64,000 nt of DNA from Streptomyces sp. JJ66. Lineage in GTDB: Bacteria > Actinomycetota > Actinomycetes > Streptomycetales > Streptomycetaceae. The number at the start of each line of letters is the position of its first letter. The stretch's first letter is position 1. The notes under the pieces were generated by a model that searched no databases, had not been told where the DNA came from, and worked only from the letters and a program-made list of their open reading frames with translations. Positions 39,786-61,229 of the stretch are shown here, piece by piece. Location of the stretch: the NCBI RefSeq assembly GCF_019303495.1, contig NZ_JAEVFI010000011.1, forward strand, positions 123,449 through 187,448. The letters are read 5' to 3'. Both the position numbers and the translations under genes were made by a program.

Positions 39786-40404
39786 CCGCCAGATGAGCGA
39801 ATTTGGCGCTATACGCTAACGCCGGCTGCTCAGATCAATACATATGGGTCCCGCCCGGAAGTCTTTTCGGGCGGGACCCATATGGCGTTTGACGGCAACG
39901 TCACCGGACGGCGGCTGCGGAGGGCGGGCTGAGGCCGCCCTCCGCCGAGCGGAGGACGTTGCTGAGGTGTGGCCCCGGCGGGACGGTCGGTGGCGATCAA
40001 GGTGTCGTCCAGGCGCACGGAGCTCATTTCTTCCGAGCAGCAGCGCTTCAACGCCTCGTGCGGGTCTGTGGTCGGGGGTGTATCGGCAGGCGGGGCAGCG
40101 GTGGCGATGGGCCTCGCGGCTCGCAGGCCGTTCGGGGCTCGCGGATGTGTCCGACTGGCCCCTGGCTGCGAGGTGGGGCGGGGTATTGGGGGTGGGGGAT
40201 CGGGGGGTGGTATCGCCCGGGGTGTGCGCGGGGCGTTGACGGCGGGGGCGGGGGGTGTGAAGGTGCGGGCGTTTAGGTCATGAGCATGACGAGTTGATGG
40301 GTCGGGGCGGGACAAGGCTCCGGGTCCCGGCCTGTCGGTTCTCGGCGTGTTCGCTCGTGTGGCCGCACAGCACCTCCCCCACACCTCCCAGCCAAGGAGT
40401 CCTG
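39786..40404. other. intergenic region without a convincing gene
   Basis: Apart from the stem-loop at 39841–39884, this 619-base stretch shows no credible gene. Short frames on both strands have unnatural composition. It must contain the promoter of the aminopeptidase gene; no promoter was identified by eye. Confidence 0.6.
39841..39884 (+). terminator. terminator after the immunity gene
   Basis: A perfect 17-bp inverted repeat, arms 39841–39857 and 39868–39884, with a 10-base loop ending in TTTT, starts 56 bases after the immunity gene stop. Confidence 0.9.
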
Positions 40405-42078
40405 GTGCACCCGAGACTAAAAGCGGCGGGCGTCACGCTCGCTGTCCTGGCGACGACGGTTGCTCTGCCCGCCGTCTCCGTCGCCCACGCGGCACCCACC
40501 ACCGCGCCCATGTCAGCTGGCGCCCAACCCGCCTCCGCTACCGACAGCCCCGCCACCACCAACACCGCGAACGCCGCCCCCACCCGCGTCACGTCCGCGA
40601 CCGCCAACACCGCAAGCGCCACACCCGCCGCCGCCCACGCCGCAGGCGACTCCCCCACCGCTGCCAGCACCGTGAGCGCCGCCGCCGCCGCTGCCAGCCC
40701 AGCGAGCGCCAGCACCGCTACCGCCAGCGCCGCGAGCGCCAACACCGCACCCACCCCCGCCGTGGTCGCCGCACCGGACATCGACATCGACGCCGTCCGC
40801 GCGCACCTGCGGGAGTTCAGCGACATCGCCGCCCGCAACGGTGGCAATCGGCACGCCACCGGCAGGGGGTACGACGCGTCCGTGGCCTACGTGAAGGGCA
40901 AGCTGCGCGCGGCCGGGTTCACCGTCACCGAGCAGACCTGCACCTCCGGGTGCTCACGCGGCGCGGGGCCGAACCTGATAGCCGAGTGGCCGCACGGCAA
41001 CGCCGACCGGGTGTACCTGTTCGGCGGCCACCTCGACGGAGTGTCGTCCGGCCCGGGCATGAACGACAACGCGTCGGGCTCGGCGGCACTGCTGGAGGTC
41101 GCCCTCACGCTGGCCGAGCAGCGCCCCGCCATGACCAGCCGCGTGCGCTTCGCCTGGTGGACCGACGAGGAGCAGGGCCTGAACGGGTCGCAGTTCTACG
41201 TCCGCTCCCTCAGCGGCACCGAGCGCTCCCGCATCGCGGCGTACTACAACTTCGACATGATCGCCTCCGTCAACGGCGGCTACTTCATCAACCGCATCAA
41301 CTCCGCCGCCGCCCGGCCGATGAAGGCGTACTGGGACTCCCTTGGCCTGCGGCCCGAGGAGAACACCGAGGGCGCGGGCCGTTCCGACGACTACCCGTTC
41401 CAGCGGGCCGGTATCCCCACCTCCGGCTACGCCATGGGCGCGGGCTACCGCAAGACGTCCGCCCAGGCCGCCAAGTGGGGCGGTACCGCGGGCCGCTCCT
41501 ACGACCCCTGCTACCACCGGTCGTGCGACACCCTCAGCAACATCAACGCCACCGGTCTGAACCGCGCGGCCGACGGCATCGCCCACACCCTGTGGGCGCA
41601 GGCGGTCGGCGACCCGGGCGGCGGCTGCACCCCGTCCGACGTCCTCGGCAACGGCGGGTTCGAGAACGGGACGTCGCCGTGGGCGGGCGACACGCATACC
41701 ATCAACGCGCACGACCGGTACGAGCCGCATACCGGCAGCCGGTACGCCTGGCTGGCGGGGTACGGCCGCAGCAGCAGCGAGCAGATCCGGCAGACCGTCA
41801 CCGTGCCCGGCGGGTGTGAGTCCGCCACGCTGACCTACCAGCTGCGCATCGACACCGACGAGCGGAGCGGCACCGCCTACGACACCTTCCGCGTCCAGGC
41901 CGACGGGCGCACGCTCGCCACCTTCTCCAACACCGACGCGGGCACCGGCTACGTCGAGCGCACCCTCGACCTGAGCCGCTACACCGGCCAGCAGGTCACG
42001 CTCACCTTCACCGCCACCGAGGACGGCAGCCTCCAGACCAGCTTCCTGATCGACGACGCCGCGGTGCGTATCAGCTGA
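40405..42078 (+). CDS. secreted M28 zinc aminopeptidase (S. griseus aminopeptidase type)
   Basis: A 557-residue exported metallopeptidase that removes N-terminal residues from peptides. Signal peptide at residues 1–28 ([18 protein letters not shown]), then a long Ala/Thr/Ser-rich linker built of short repeats (about residues 29–120). The M28 catalytic domain shows zinc ligands in [26 protein letters not shown] and CYHRSCD. A C-terminal beta-sandwich (from [12 protein letters not shown] to the end) resembles the carbohydrate/P-domain-like module of relatives. GTG at 40405 follows AAGGAG and directly precedes the signal peptide. Confidence 0.92.
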   Translation: MHPRLKAAGVTLAVLATTVALPAVSVAHAAPTTAPMSAGAQPASATDSPATTNTANAAPTRVTSATANTASATPAAAHAAGDSPTAASTVSAAAAAASPASASTATASAASANTAPTPAVVAAPDIDIDAVRAHLREFSDIAARNGGNRHATGRGYDASVAYVKGKLRAAGFTVTEQTCTSGCSRGAGPNLIAEWPHGNADRVYLFGGHLDGVSSGPGMNDNASGSAALLEVALTLAEQRPAMTSRVRFAWWTDEEQGLNGSQFYVRSLSGTERSRIAAYYNFDMIASVNGGYFINRINSAAARPMKAYWDSLGLRPEENTEGAGRSDDYPFQRAGIPTSGYAMGAGYRKTSAQAAKWGGTAGRSYDPCYHRSCDTLSNINATGLNRAADGIAHTLWAQAVGDPGGGCTPSDVLGNGGFENGTSPWAGDTHTINAHDRYEPHTGSRYAWLAGYGRSSSEQIRQTVTVPGGCESATLTYQLRIDTDERSGTAYDTFRVQADGRTLATFSNTDAGTGYVERTLDLSRYTGQQVTLTFTATEDGSLQTSFLIDDAAVRIS

Positions 42079-42130
42079 CAGCGCGCGCCGGGCAGCCGCC
42101 CCGGACACAGCGGATGCGCCCCGGACACGA

Positions 42131-42173
42131 CGAAGGGGCCCGTACGACCGAGCTGGTCGTACGGGCCCCTTCG
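42131..42173. terminator. bidirectional terminator between aminopeptidase and tuf
   Basis: A perfect 19-bp inverted repeat (42131–42149 and 42155–42173, 5-base loop) lies in the convergent gap. Confidence 0.92.
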
Positions 42174-42198
42174 TCAGCTGGCTCGAAGGAGCCTCAGG

Positions 42199-43392
<1,194 letters not shown>

Positions 43393-43621
43393 TGGGGTCC
43401 TCCTGTGGACTGGTGCTGTACGCCCCCCGCACTCTGCGGAAGGGTTCAGGTGGTCGTACCGAACAAGCCAGGACCCCTAGGGGGACGCCCTTGACCCGTT
43501 CGTTCTTAAGGGCTGGCGACCGGGGCCCCGGCACGCACCGCGCGTGACGCGATGTGTGCCGGATGCCCCGTATGCCGTTGTGCTACAGCCTAAGGGGTGA
43601 GCTCAGGTCGGCGAACCGACG

Positions 43622-45745
<2,124 letters not shown>

Positions 45746-45784
45746 AAGGCTTCAGTCTTCTCTCGGTCTCGATGGGGTCTGCGA

Positions 45785-46255
45785 CTACCAGCGGTAGTGC
45801 GCGAAGGCCTTGTTGGACTCGGCCATCTTGTGGGTGTCCTCGCGCTTCTTGACGGCGGCACCGAGCCCGTTGGAGGCGTCGAGCAGCTCGTTCATCAGGC
45901 GCTCGGTCATCGTCTTCTCACGGCGGGCGCGGGAGTAACCCACGATCCAGCGCAGCGCGAGAGTGGAGGAGCGGCCGGGGCGGACCTCGACCGGCACCTG
46001 GTAGGTGGCGCCACCGACACGGCGGGAGCGGACCTCAAGGGTCGGCTTCACGTTCTCCAGCGCGCGCTTGAGGGTGATGACCGGGTCGTTCCCGGACTTC
46101 TCCCGCAGGCCCTCCATCGCGCCGTAGACGATGCGCTCGGCGGTGGAGCGCTTGCCGTTCAGCAGCACCTTGTTGATGAGGGACGTCACCAGAGGAGAGC
46201 CGTAGACCGGGTCGATGTGGACCGGGCGCTTCGGGGCAGGGCCCTTACGAGGCAT
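45785..46255 (-). CDS. rpsG: 30S ribosomal protein S7
   Basis: A 156-residue primary 16S rRNA-binding protein of the small subunit, full length, starting [11 protein letters not shown] and ending in the [15 protein letters not shown] typical of actinobacteria. It is separated from rpsL by two bases. Confidence 0.99.
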   Translation of the reverse strand: MPRKGPAPKRPVHIDPVYGSPLVTSLINKVLLNGKRSTAERIVYGAMEGLREKSGNDPVITLKRALENVKPTLEVRSRRVGGATYQVPVEVRPGRSSTLALRWIVGYSRARREKTMTERLMNELLDASNGLGAAVKKREDTHKMAESNKAFAHYRW

Positions 46256-46257
46256 GC

Positions 46258-46629
46258 TTACTTCTCCTTCTTGGCGCCGTAGCGGCTGCGAGCCTGCTTG
46301 CGGTTCTTGACGCCCTGGGTGTCGAGCGAACCACGGATGATCTTGTAGCGAACACCCGGCAGGTCCTTCACACGGCCACCGCGCACGAGCACGATGGAGT
46401 GCTCCTGCAGGTTGTGACCCTCACCCGGAATGTAGGCCGTGACCTCGATACCGCTGGTCAGACGCACACGCGCGACCTTACGCAGGGCCGAGTTCGGCTT
46501 CTTCGGGGTGGTGGTGAAGACACGCGTGCAGACGCCGCGACGCTGGGGGGAACCCTCCAGGGCCGGCGTCTTGTTCTTCTCGACCTTGTCCTGCCGGCCC
46601 TTGCGGACCAGCTGCTGGATCGTAGGCAC
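46258..46629 (-). CDS. rpsL: 30S ribosomal protein S12
   Basis: A 123-residue decoding-centre protein. Lys43 ([10 protein letters not shown]) and Lys88 (GRVKDLPG), the main positions changed in streptomycin-resistant mutants, are both wild type. It is the first gene of the str operon; the 273 bases upstream should hold its promoter. Confidence 0.99.
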   Translation of the reverse strand: MPTIQQLVRKGRQDKVEKNKTPALEGSPQRRGVCTRVFTTTPKKPNSALRKVARVRLTSGIEVTAYIPGEGHNLQEHSIVLVRGGRVKDLPGVRYKIIRGSLDTQGVKNRKQARSRYGAKKEK

Positions 46630-46902
46630 AGTTTCTCCGGTTTCTGTGTGCCAGTCTCGGTAAAGCTAACCTGGGCCACATTGTCCGACCCACGCGGTCG
46701 GGTGTGTCGGAGACTGCGGGCTCCCGCGAAAGCGGGGGAAGCTCCTCGGAGCTTCAGGAGCGTGCAGATCCTGGTGTCACCGGCCGAACCGTGACCGCTG
46801 TGGGAGCAGCGGAAACAGCGCAGGGGACACCCCAGGCACAAGGTCAGAGCGTACCTACCGCATTCGCTGCGGTCAAAAGCGAACGACCCGCCCGGCGCGC
46901 GG

Positions 46903-47418
46903 TCACGACGCGATGCCGACCAGGATGACCAGCGTCCACAGCCCCACCCCCAGGTAGCCCAGGACCAGCCCCGCCGTGGCGTACCCGTCCCCCTGCTTGC
47001 CGTGGGAGCGGATGTCGCTCCGGGCGATGTGCCCGGTGACGACGGCCGGCAGCGCGAACAGCCCCCAGGTGAGGGGCGTCAGCACGGCGAAGACGAGTGC
47101 GGCGACGGCCGCTCCGCTCGTCGGCCGGGGCACCGTGGGGGCCGGTACCGTCCAGTACCCCGGCTGCACGGGCCGCACGTACGGCACCGGTTGCGGTGCT
47201 GGTGCGGGCATCGGCACCGGGCCCTGCGGCAGGTCGGCGACCAGCGGCTGGATGTCGGCGTACGTCGCGGCCTGGTGGACGCGGGTCAGACGCGCGTCGT
47301 ACTCGTCCTTGCGCAGGCGGCCCTCGGCGAAGGCGGCCTTCAGCACGTCGGCCGCGCGCTCGCGGTCGGCGTCGGAGGCGCGCATGAACGAGTGCCCGCC
47401 CGGCCAGTTCTGCGACAT
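46903..47418 (-). CDS. DUF1707/DUF4190-type membrane protein
   Basis: A 171-residue protein. N-terminal residues about 8–62 match DUF1707 (MRASDADRERAADVLKAAFA … RLRKDEYDARL), a domain common in actinobacterial membrane proteins. After a Pro-rich linker come two hydrophobic segments of a DUF4190-like unit (AAVAALVFAVLTPLTWGLFA; GLVLGYLGVGLWTLVILVGI). Function unknown. ATG at 47418 follows GGGAGGAG; the longer upstream frame lacks family-like sequence. Confidence 0.82.
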   Translation of the reverse strand: MSQNWPGGHSFMRASDADRERAADVLKAAFAEGRLRKDEYDARLTRVHQAATYADIQPLVADLPQGPVPMPAPAPQPVPYVRPVQPGYWTVPAPTVPRPTSGAAVAALVFAVLTPLTWGLFALPAVVTGHIARSDIRSHGKQGDGYATAGLVLGYLGVGLWTLVILVGIAS

Positions 47419-47677
47419 AGCCGACTCCTCCCCGCAGTCTGAAGCTCGTGCTCCCATCATCCCCGACGCGTCAGGGCTTCGGGGAGTTCCTGCGCGATCC
47501 CGCGCACTCCGCCCCCTCCTCCCGCAACCGGTGAGGACGGGGCTCCCGGACTCCGGCCACCCGCCGGGGCCTCGCCCGAGGCCCCGTGCCCGCACTCCCC
47601 CGGCACTCGCCAGGACGGCGAAACGCCGCTGGGCGGCACCCCCGGTGGGAGTGCCGCCCAGCGCACAGCGGAACCGC

Positions 47678-51577
<3,900 letters not shown>

Positions 51578-51671
51578 TCTCGTCAATCCCTCTCAGGGTC
51601 GTGTCAATTGTGGTCTGAACGGGGTCCGGGGAGTGCCGGGGCCGCTGGTGTGCGGCGGCCCCGGCCGCCCG

Positions 51672-55154
<3,483 letters not shown>

Positions 55155-55868
55155 GAGGGGGTCCTTCCGAGGGCTCGGACTCACTACGCGCATACCGGTG
55201 CCCCTGGTGACGGGCAGGGAGCAGCTAATAGGCAGCGCAAAGGGTCAGTGTAGCCACATGGCCCACTGATGTCCAGAGCGGAACATCGGAGATCGGCGCA
55301 GTGCCTCTCTCTCCCTCCGGGTGGTCTCTTCCTCGGTTGTCTCGGGTTGCCGCCTCGTGCTGTGCGATGCGGTGCCGTGCGTCTCGTGCCCGTCCGTCTG
55401 TATGCCCGTCCGATAGTGCCTGCGGCAAGGCTTCCCACATCGCCGCGGTTCCATGCCTCGCGCTCTGCCGAACCTTGGGCCGCCTCGGCCAGGACCCGCG
55501 GAACGCCCCTGAGAATCGCGCGCATCGCCCGGTTCGTCAAGGCCCCGAGGACTGCCGGGCCTCACCCGGGGCCGTCGCCCCCGGCACCGCCGGACGCCTC
55601 CGGCGAGGGTCGTGGCCACGGCTCCCTGGCTGTCACGCGGTGCCGGGCCGGACACCGGTGATCACCCTACCTCCGCCCGCCGGGATGGCAAGGAAACCGC
55701 CGCGCGGGCGGAGGTGATGACCGGCGGGTAACCCGGGAAATCACCCGGTCGTAGGGGTGCGAAAACGCCGAAGGGCGACCACCCGGATGGGTGATCGCCC
55801 TCGGTGAGCGGTCCCCGGACCCGCCGTGTTCGAACGGCCGGTCCGGAACCCCGCCCGGGTTCAGCGGG
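55155..55868. other. long rplL–rpoB intergenic region
   Basis: About 700 bases with no credible gene on either strand. It must contain the rpoBC promoter and leader (minus strand) and, at 55768–55804, the terminator of rplJL. No promoter elements could be assigned by eye. Confidence 0.6.
55768..55804 (-). terminator. terminator after rplL
   Basis: A stem-loop with near-perfect arms of about 13–17 bp (GGGCGACCACCC / GGGTGATCGCCC) and a GGAT loop, 65 bases beyond the rplL stop. Confidence 0.8.
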
Positions 55869-56258
55869 TCACTTGACCTCGACGGAGGCGCCGGCGCCCT
55901 CAAGGGAGTCCTTGGCCTTCTCCGCGGCCTCCTTGCTGACCTTCTCCAGAACCGGCTTCGGGGTGCCGTCTACCAGGTCCTTGGCCTCCTTCAGGCCGAG
56001 GGAGGTCAGCTCACGCACGACCTTGATGACCTGGATCTTCTTGTCGCCAGCGCCGGTGAGGACGACGTCGAACTCGTCCTGCTCCTCCTCGGCCGGGGCA
56101 GCGCCGCCGCCCTGGCCCGGGGCGGCAACGGCGACGGCGGCCGGAGCGGCGGCCTCGACGTCGAACTTCTCCTCGAACTTCTTCACGAAGTCGGAGAGCT
56201 CGATCAGGGTCATCTCCTCGAACTGCGCGAGCAGCTCGTCCTGGCTCAGCTTCGCCAT
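55869..56258 (-). CDS. rplL: 50S ribosomal protein L7/L12
   Basis: A 129-residue stalk protein with an N-terminal dimerisation segment ([20 protein letters not shown]), an Ala/Gly/Pro-rich hinge and the C-terminal factor-binding domain ([22 protein letters not shown]). ATG at 56258 follows GGAAGGACG; the upstream in-frame start is rejected. Cotranscribed with rplJ. Confidence 0.98.
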   Translation of the reverse strand: MAKLSQDELLAQFEEMTLIELSDFVKKFEEKFDVEAAAPAAVAVAAPGQGGGAAPAEEEQDEFDVVLTGAGDKKIQVIKVVRELTSLGLKEAKDLVDGTPKPVLEKVSKEAAEKAKDSLEGAGASVEVK

Positions 56259-56351
56259 GGTGGCGTCCTTCCACATCGTTCGGCAGGTGCCGGGTTGTCG
56301 TACATCAAAGGCGGGCGTACCGGCCCGCTGGGCTGCGGCGTACCGGGGTGG

Positions 56352-56909
56352 TTACTCCGCGGCCTCGGCGGGAGCCGACGTGTCGGCACCGCCCTGCTCG
56401 GCCTGCTTGGCACGCAGCGCGTCCGCGGTGCGGACGAACTTCGTGAGCGGGGCCTGGAAGGTCGCCGCGGCCTTCGCCATGGACGCCTTCATGCCACCGG
56501 CCAGCTTGGCGAGCAGCACCTCGCGGGACTCAAGGTCCGCAAGCTTCTTGATCTCGTCCGCGGACAGAGCCCTGCCCTCAAGGACGCCGCCCTTGATTTC
56601 CAGGGCGGGGTTGTCCTTGGCGAAGTCACGCAGGCTCTTCGCCGCCTCGACCGGGTCACCGGTCACGAAGGTGACGGCGGTCGAGCCAGTGAGGAACTCC
56701 TCCAGCTCGTTGACCCCGGCCTCCTTGGCCGCGATCTTCGTCAGCGTGTTCTTCACCACACGGTACTGGGCGTTGTCACCGAGCGAGCGGCGCAGCTGCT
56801 TGAGCTGGGCCACGGAAAGGCCGGTGTACGCGGTGACCACAGCGGCGTTGGAGTTGCGGAACTTGCCCGTCATCTCCTCAACGGCTGCGACCTTGTCGGG
56901 CGTCGCCAT
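56352..56909 (-). CDS. rplJ: 50S ribosomal protein L10
   Basis: A 185-residue stalk base protein that binds 23S rRNA and the L7/L12 dimers. It begins [20 protein letters not shown] and ends in the acidic, Ala-rich tail seen in Streptomyces. ATG at 56909 follows GGAAGGAGG. Confidence 0.97.
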   Translation of the reverse strand: MATPDKVAAVEEMTGKFRNSNAAVVTAYTGLSVAQLKQLRRSLGDNAQYRVVKNTLTKIAAKEAGVNELEEFLTGSTAVTFVTGDPVEAAKSLRDFAKDNPALEIKGGVLEGRALSADEIKKLADLESREVLLAKLAGGMKASMAKAAATFQAPLTKFVRTADALRAKQAEQGGADTSAPAEAAE

Positions 56910-57180
56910 GAGCCTCGCGCCTCCTTCCGGGTGTTGTGGTCCTGACCGGTCTGCCGACCGGTCTTGTCGCGCCGGACCGCCCCATCGGGCACACGAAGAA
57001 GGACTGCGCACACAAACGAAAACGTCCCGGGTGCGCAGGCACACGGGACGGAACTCGACCGGCGAGGTGGTGACACCCGGCGGGAGTAATGACCTTGCGT
57101 GCCTGCACGGGCCGTCCGCTCGAAAGCGAATCCTTAGGCCGCTGAGCGCCGTTTCCGGCACGCAGCAACGACCAGCGGTC
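56910..57180 (-). promoter_or_regulatory. rplJ leader, possible L10 autoregulatory RNA
   Basis: A 5' region of about 270 bases upstream of rplJ with several potential stems, for example GTCCCG pairing with CGGGAC around 57028–57053. L10 leaders that bind L10–L12 are known upstream of rplJ in many bacteria. The position fits, but I could not verify the consensus fold by eye. The remaining bases to 57305, downstream of the lipoprotein gene, show nothing else. Confidence 0.4.
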
Positions 57181-57305
57181 TTTGGCTACCGCGACAGCCT
57201 ACGGGGTCGGTGCCGACCGGCGCAAATCCCTGCCGGGCGTCCCCGGGCGCCCGGCGCGGGGACCCGCTGGGCAGGCCGCCGACGCGCCCGGCGTCCGAGT
57301 CGGCG

Positions 57306-58232
57306 TCACGCCGCGCCTTCCTCCTCGGCGGCCTCCTTCAGCTCCTGGAAGAAGTCGGCGGTCTCGCCGGCCGGGGGCGCCGTGATGTCGGCTCCGTCGC
57401 CGAAGTCGCTGAGGTGCTGGGTCACCTCGACGACACCCTGTGGCGTCGTCGTCTTCATGTCCATGCGGACCGGAAGGTCGTCCTCGTTGACCCACACGGC
57501 GATCTCGTAATTCTCGACGCCGGTCTTCTCGACATTGGCCCACAGCTGCTCGCGCTCCTCCTCCGTGAACGCCTCCGACAGCGCCTCGTTGGCCTCCAGG
57601 GCCTCCTCGACGGTCAGGGTGCCGCTGTAGTGCTGCGTCTTCTGGCCATCGATGGTCTCCTCGCCCCGGTGCTCGATGTTGGGCGAGTTCAGCAGCATCG
57701 CGAGCTGCTGAGCGGGGTTCTGCTGGTCCTGCATGCCGCGCGTCATGGCGCTGGCCAGCTGCTCGTTACCGGACTCCTCGGCCAGTGCGGCGAAGTCCAG
57801 CTTCACCCACTGCTTGCCGTCCATCTCGGCAGCCATTTCCTCGCCTGCGTCGATGTACATGACGTTGTCCAGCCAGACAAGCCTGGTCTCCTGTGGCATG
57901 CCGGACTCCGGCGCGCCGCTCATCGTGACGTCCATCGCCGTCGGATTCCACTGCATCACGCCGCTGAGGTCCACGTTGCCGCCCAGCTCCTCGGGCGACT
58001 TCATGGTCATCTTGACCTTGGCGGACTGGAACTCCGCGACGCGCTGGTTCGCGGCCGTCATCGCCTGCAGGGCGGGACTGCCCTGCGCACGGTCCTCGGC
58101 GGGCTTGGAGGCCGCCGCCGACCCCTCGGCCTTGGCGCTGCCCTTGTCGTCCTCATCGCCGGTGCAGCCGGTCAGAGCGAGGGCCAGGGCCAGGCTGGTG
58201 GCGCCCAGCGCCGTCTTGCGTATCGGGTTCAT
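57306..58232 (-). CDS. lipoprotein, LppX/LprAFG-like
   Basis: A 308-residue exported lipoprotein: signal with lipobox LALTGC (Cys near residue 23), an acidic/Ser/Ala linker, and a mature domain with the beta-rich pattern of actinobacterial LppX/LprG-like or DUF6612-like proteins (FQSAKVKMTMKSP … YSGTLTVEEAL … LPVRMDMKTTTPQG). Such proteins are thought to carry lipids or hydrophobic molecules. ATG at 58232 follows GGGGGA. A conserved passenger inside the ribosomal protein region. Confidence 0.8.
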   Translation of the reverse strand: MNPIRKTALGATSLALALALTGCTGDEDDKGSAKAEGSAAASKPAEDRAQGSPALQAMTAANQRVAEFQSAKVKMTMKSPEELGGNVDLSGVMQWNPTAMDVTMSGAPESGMPQETRLVWLDNVMYIDAGEEMAAEMDGKQWVKLDFAALAEESGNEQLASAMTRGMQDQQNPAQQLAMLLNSPNIEHRGEETIDGQKTQHYSGTLTVEEALEANEALSEAFTEEEREQLWANVEKTGVENYEIAVWVNEDDLPVRMDMKTTTPQGVVEVTQHLSDFGDGADITAPPAGETADFFQELKEAAEEEGAA

Positions 58233-58297
58233 GAATCCCCCCACGTGCTGTTGTATTCGGTGCGCCTACCGTAGTGCAGCCCGCTGACCAGGAACGC

Positions 58298-58332
58298 GGC
58301 AGGCCCCCGCTCCGGGGGAGCGGGGGCCTGCC
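58298..58332 (-). terminator. terminator after rplA
   Basis: A perfect 16-bp inverted repeat (58298–58313 with 58317–58332) with a 3-base loop, 20 bases beyond the rplA stop. Confidence 0.9.
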
Positions 58333-58351
58333 GACAGCGTGGGACAGCGCG

Positions 58352-59074
58352 TTACGCCGCCTCCTCCTCCACGAGGAGGTTGCGGGTGCGGTTGCCGTCA
58401 ACCGGGATACCGGGGCCCATCGTGGTGGTGATGGTGGCCTTCTTGATGTACCGGCCCTTCGCGGCGGACGGCTTCAGGCGCAGGATCTCCTCCAGCGCCG
58501 CGCCGTAGTTCTCCACCAGCTGCTGCTCATCGAACGACACCTTGCCGATGATGAAGTGCAGGTTGGCGTGCTTGTCAACACGGAACTCGATCTTGCCGCC
58601 CTTGATCTCGGTGACGGCCCTGGCCACGTCAGGGGTGACGGTGCCGGTCTTCGGGTTCGGCATCAGACCACGCGGACCGAGCACGCGGCCCAGGCGGCCG
58701 ACCTTGCCCATGAGGTCCGGGGTCGCGACGACGGCGTCGAACTCGTTCAGGCGGTTGCCCTTGGAGATCTCGTCGATCAGCTCGTCGGCGCCGACGATGT
58801 CGGCGCCCGCGGCCTCCGCCGCCGCAGCACGGTCACCGGTCGCGAAGACCAGGACCCGGGCGGTCTTGCCGGTGCCGTGCGGGAGGTTCACGGTGCCGCG
58901 GACCATCTGGTCGGCCTTGCGCGGGTCAACACCCAGACGGAAGGCCACCTCGACGGTCGCGTCGAACTTGGCGGCGGAGGTCTCCTTGGCCAGGCGGACG
59001 GCCTCAAGCGGGGCGTACTGGCGCGCCCGGTCGATCTTGGTGTCCGCGCTGCGGAGGGTCTTGCTGCGCTTCAC
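58352..59074 (-). CDS. rplA: 50S ribosomal protein L1
   Basis: A 240-residue L1-stalk protein, full length, with [20 protein letters not shown] and [15 protein letters not shown]. It follows rplK by 83 bases and presumably shares its transcript. Confidence 0.99.
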   Translation of the reverse strand: MKRSKTLRSADTKIDRARQYAPLEAVRLAKETSAAKFDATVEVAFRLGVDPRKADQMVRGTVNLPHGTGKTARVLVFATGDRAAAAEAAGADIVGADELIDEISKGNRLNEFDAVVATPDLMGKVGRLGRVLGPRGLMPNPKTGTVTPDVARAVTEIKGGKIEFRVDKHANLHFIIGKVSFDEQQLVENYGAALEEILRLKPSAAKGRYIKKATITTTMGPGIPVDGNRTRNLLVEEEAA

Positions 59075-59157
59075 TGCTGCTCCTGGTGTTCAGGTGTGGA
59101 GCCGTGGTGTCCGGGCCAGCGCCTGGCCCTCCCACGGAAAAACTGCGTGGCTGGAGG

Positions 59158-59592
59158 TCAGCCCTCGACCGTGACGCCCATGGAACGGGCGGTGCCGGCG
59201 ATGATCTTCTCGGCGGCGTCCAAGTCGTTGGCGTTGAGGTCGGGCATCTTGGTGGTGGCGATCTCCCGCACCTGGTCGCGCGTGATCTTGGCGACCTTCT
59301 TCACGTGCGGCTCGCCGGAGCCCTTCTCCACGCCCGCGGCCTTGAGGATCATCTTGGCGGCCGGCGGCGTCTTGGTGATGAAGGTGAAGGAACGGTCCTC
59401 GTAGACCGTGATCTCCACCGGGATCACCCAGCCGCGCTGCGACTCGGTCGCGGCGTTGTAGGCCTTGCAGAACTCCATGATGTTGACGCCGTGCTGGCCC
59501 AGCGCGGGGCCGACCGGCGGAGCCGGGTTCGCGGCACCGGCCTGGATCTGGAGCTTGATCAGCCCCGTGACCTTCTTCTTCTTGGGAGGCAT
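59158..59592 (-). CDS. rplK: 50S ribosomal protein L11
   Basis: A 144-residue protein of the GTPase-associated centre: [38 protein letters not shown], and the C-terminal rRNA-binding domain. ATG at 59592 follows GGAGAGA. The long upstream frame is a shadow. Confidence 0.99.
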   Translation of the reverse strand: MPPKKKKVTGLIKLQIQAGAANPAPPVGPALGQHGVNIMEFCKAYNAATESQRGWVIPVEITVYEDRSFTFITKTPPAAKMILKAAGVEKGSGEPHVKKVAKITRDQVREIATTKMPDLNANDLDAAEKIIAGTARSMGVTVEG

Positions 59593-59784
59593 GCTCTCTC
59601 CGGGTCTTGAGTGAGAGTATTCCGCCAAACCATCCGTCATCCGGATGGAGGCATACCGCACCACGATAGCGGTTCTCCGCCCGGACTCCGAATCCGCCCG
59701 CCCCGTACGGTGCCGGGCGCCGCCGCTGGACCCCAAACGCGGGAGCAGTCGTCCCGGCGTCCGAGCGAGAGGCCGCTCACACGC

Positions 59785-59815
59785 CGAAGCCCCCACCGGG
59801 ATGGCAGGGGCTTCG
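59785..59815 (-). terminator. stem-loop between nusG and rplK
   Basis: A 9-bp inverted repeat CGAAGCCCC/GGGGCTTCG around a 13-base loop, 29 bases after the nusG stop; a probable terminator or attenuator before rplKA. Confidence 0.75.
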
Positions 59816-59843
59816 ATGACAGCGAGCGGCGCGAGCCTGAGGC

Positions 59844-60779
59844 TCAGTTCTTCTGGATCTGGTCGAAGCTGAGCTCGACGGGGGTTTCGCGGCCGAAGAT
59901 CTCGACCAGGCCCTTGACCTTCTTGGAGTCGGCGTTGATCTCGTTGATCGTGGCCTGGAGGGTGGCGAAGGGGCCGTCGGTGACGGTGACCGAGTCGCCG
60001 ACCTCGAAGTCGAGGACCTGGACCTCCACCTTGCGGCTGGGCGCCGGGCGGCCCTCGGCGTCGGCGGCCTCCTTGGCGGCCTTCGCCTCGGCCTCGGGGG
60101 CCAGCATCTTGACGACCTCGTCCAGCGTCAGCGGGTACGGGTCGTAGGCGTTGCCGACGAAGCCGGTGACGCCGGGGGTGTTGCGCACGACACCCCAGGA
60201 CTCGTTCGTCAGCTCCATGCGCACCAGCACGTAGCTGGGCAGCTTGTTCTGGCGGACGGTGCGGCGCTCGCCGTTCTTGATCTGCGCGACCTCTTCCTGG
60301 GGCACCTCGGCCTGGAAGATGTAGTCCTCGACGTTCAGCGAGACGGCGCGCTGTTCGAGGTTGGTCTTCACGCGGTTCTCGTAGCCCGCGTAGGTGTGGA
60401 TGACGTACCACTCGCCGGGCTGGTGGCGCAGCTCGTCGCGCAGGGCGGCGACCGGGTCCACCGGCTCCTGCTCGACGGCCTCCTCGGCGTCCCCGGCTTC
60501 CTCAGCCTCCGGGGACTCCTCGGCGGCGGTGACCGGCGCGTCGGCGCTGTCGGGCTCCCCGGCGGACGCGGCGGCATCCGGCACGGCGGCATCCTCAGCG
60601 TCCTGGGCGGATGCGTCCTGGGCGTGGGGTGCGTCGGCTCCGGCCTCCGCGGCCGGTGCGGCGTCGGCAGCTGCGGCGGCCTGCTCAACGCTGTCGTCCG
60701 CGGCCCGCTCGACGGAGCCGAGCGCGGCCTCACCGCCCTCGGCGGGATCGACGGCGTCGTTCAGGTTCGGGTCAGACAC
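59844..60779 (-). CDS. nusG: transcription termination/antitermination factor NusG
   Basis: A 311-residue protein: a Streptomyces-style acidic, Ala-rich N-terminal extension (about 120 residues), the NGN domain ([22 protein letters not shown]) and a C-terminal KOW domain ([21 protein letters not shown]). It binds RNA polymerase and couples transcription to Rho or the ribosome. It follows secE by 56 bases. Confidence 0.98.
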   Translation of the reverse strand: MSDPNLNDAVDPAEGGEAALGSVERAADDSVEQAAAAADAAPAAEAGADAPHAQDASAQDAEDAAVPDAAASAGEPDSADAPVTAAEESPEAEEAGDAEEAVEQEPVDPVAALRDELRHQPGEWYVIHTYAGYENRVKTNLEQRAVSLNVEDYIFQAEVPQEEVAQIKNGERRTVRQNKLPSYVLVRMELTNESWGVVRNTPGVTGFVGNAYDPYPLTLDEVVKMLAPEAEAKAAKEAADAEGRPAPSRKVEVQVLDFEVGDSVTVTDGPFATLQATINEINADSKKVKGLVEIFGRETPVELSFDQIQKN

Positions 60780-60835
60780 GGTAGCTGCTTCTTCCTGGCT
60801 TTATGGGGTCGATCACGTGGGCTCGGTCGGCGTGG

Positions 60836-61117
60836 TCAGCCGAAGACGAACTTGACGGCCTCGCTGAACCCGTAGTCCATCACGAAGATGAAACCGATCA
60901 TGATCAGCACGAAGAAGATCACGACGGTGGTGTAGGTGGCGAGCTGCTGCCGGGTGGGCCAGACGACCTTGCGCAGCTCGGCGACGATCTGGCGGTAGAA
61001 CAGCCCCAGACGGCCCAGCGGGCCCTTCTTGCCGCGCTTTCCCCCGCGTCGCGGCTTCTGGTCGTCCGACGAACCCCCGGGCTCCGGGACCTCGGCAGTA
61101 TCCGTGATCTCCGCCAC
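60836..61117 (-). CDS. secE: preprotein translocase subunit SecE
   Basis: A 93-residue membrane protein with a hydrophilic N-terminus, the conserved VAELRKVVWPTRQQL amphipathic segment and one TM helix (YTTVVIFFVLIMIGFIFVMD). GTG start with GAGGACA upstream. Stabilises SecY. Confidence 0.98.
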   Translation of the reverse strand: MAEITDTAEVPEPGGSSDDQKPRRGGKRGKKGPLGRLGLFYRQIVAELRKVVWPTRQQLATYTTVVIFFVLIMIGFIFVMDYGFSEAVKFVFG

Positions 61118-61229
61118 TTGTCCTCACCTGATCCGGGGTCGTGGCCGTGCGACGCCCGGCCTGGCCGCACGGCGGTGCATTTCAGTACGTACGCCTGCAC
61201 GCACCATCTTAGGGGGTGAGATGCGTGAG

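Noticed and set aside
39830-40384. A 184-codon minus-strand frame after the immunity gene.
   Set aside because: It runs through the terminator hairpin, has Pro/Arg-rich low-complexity composition and no ribosome-binding site.
46258-46629. Possible streptomycin-resistance allele of rpsL.
   Set aside because: Lys43 and Lys88 are both wild type.
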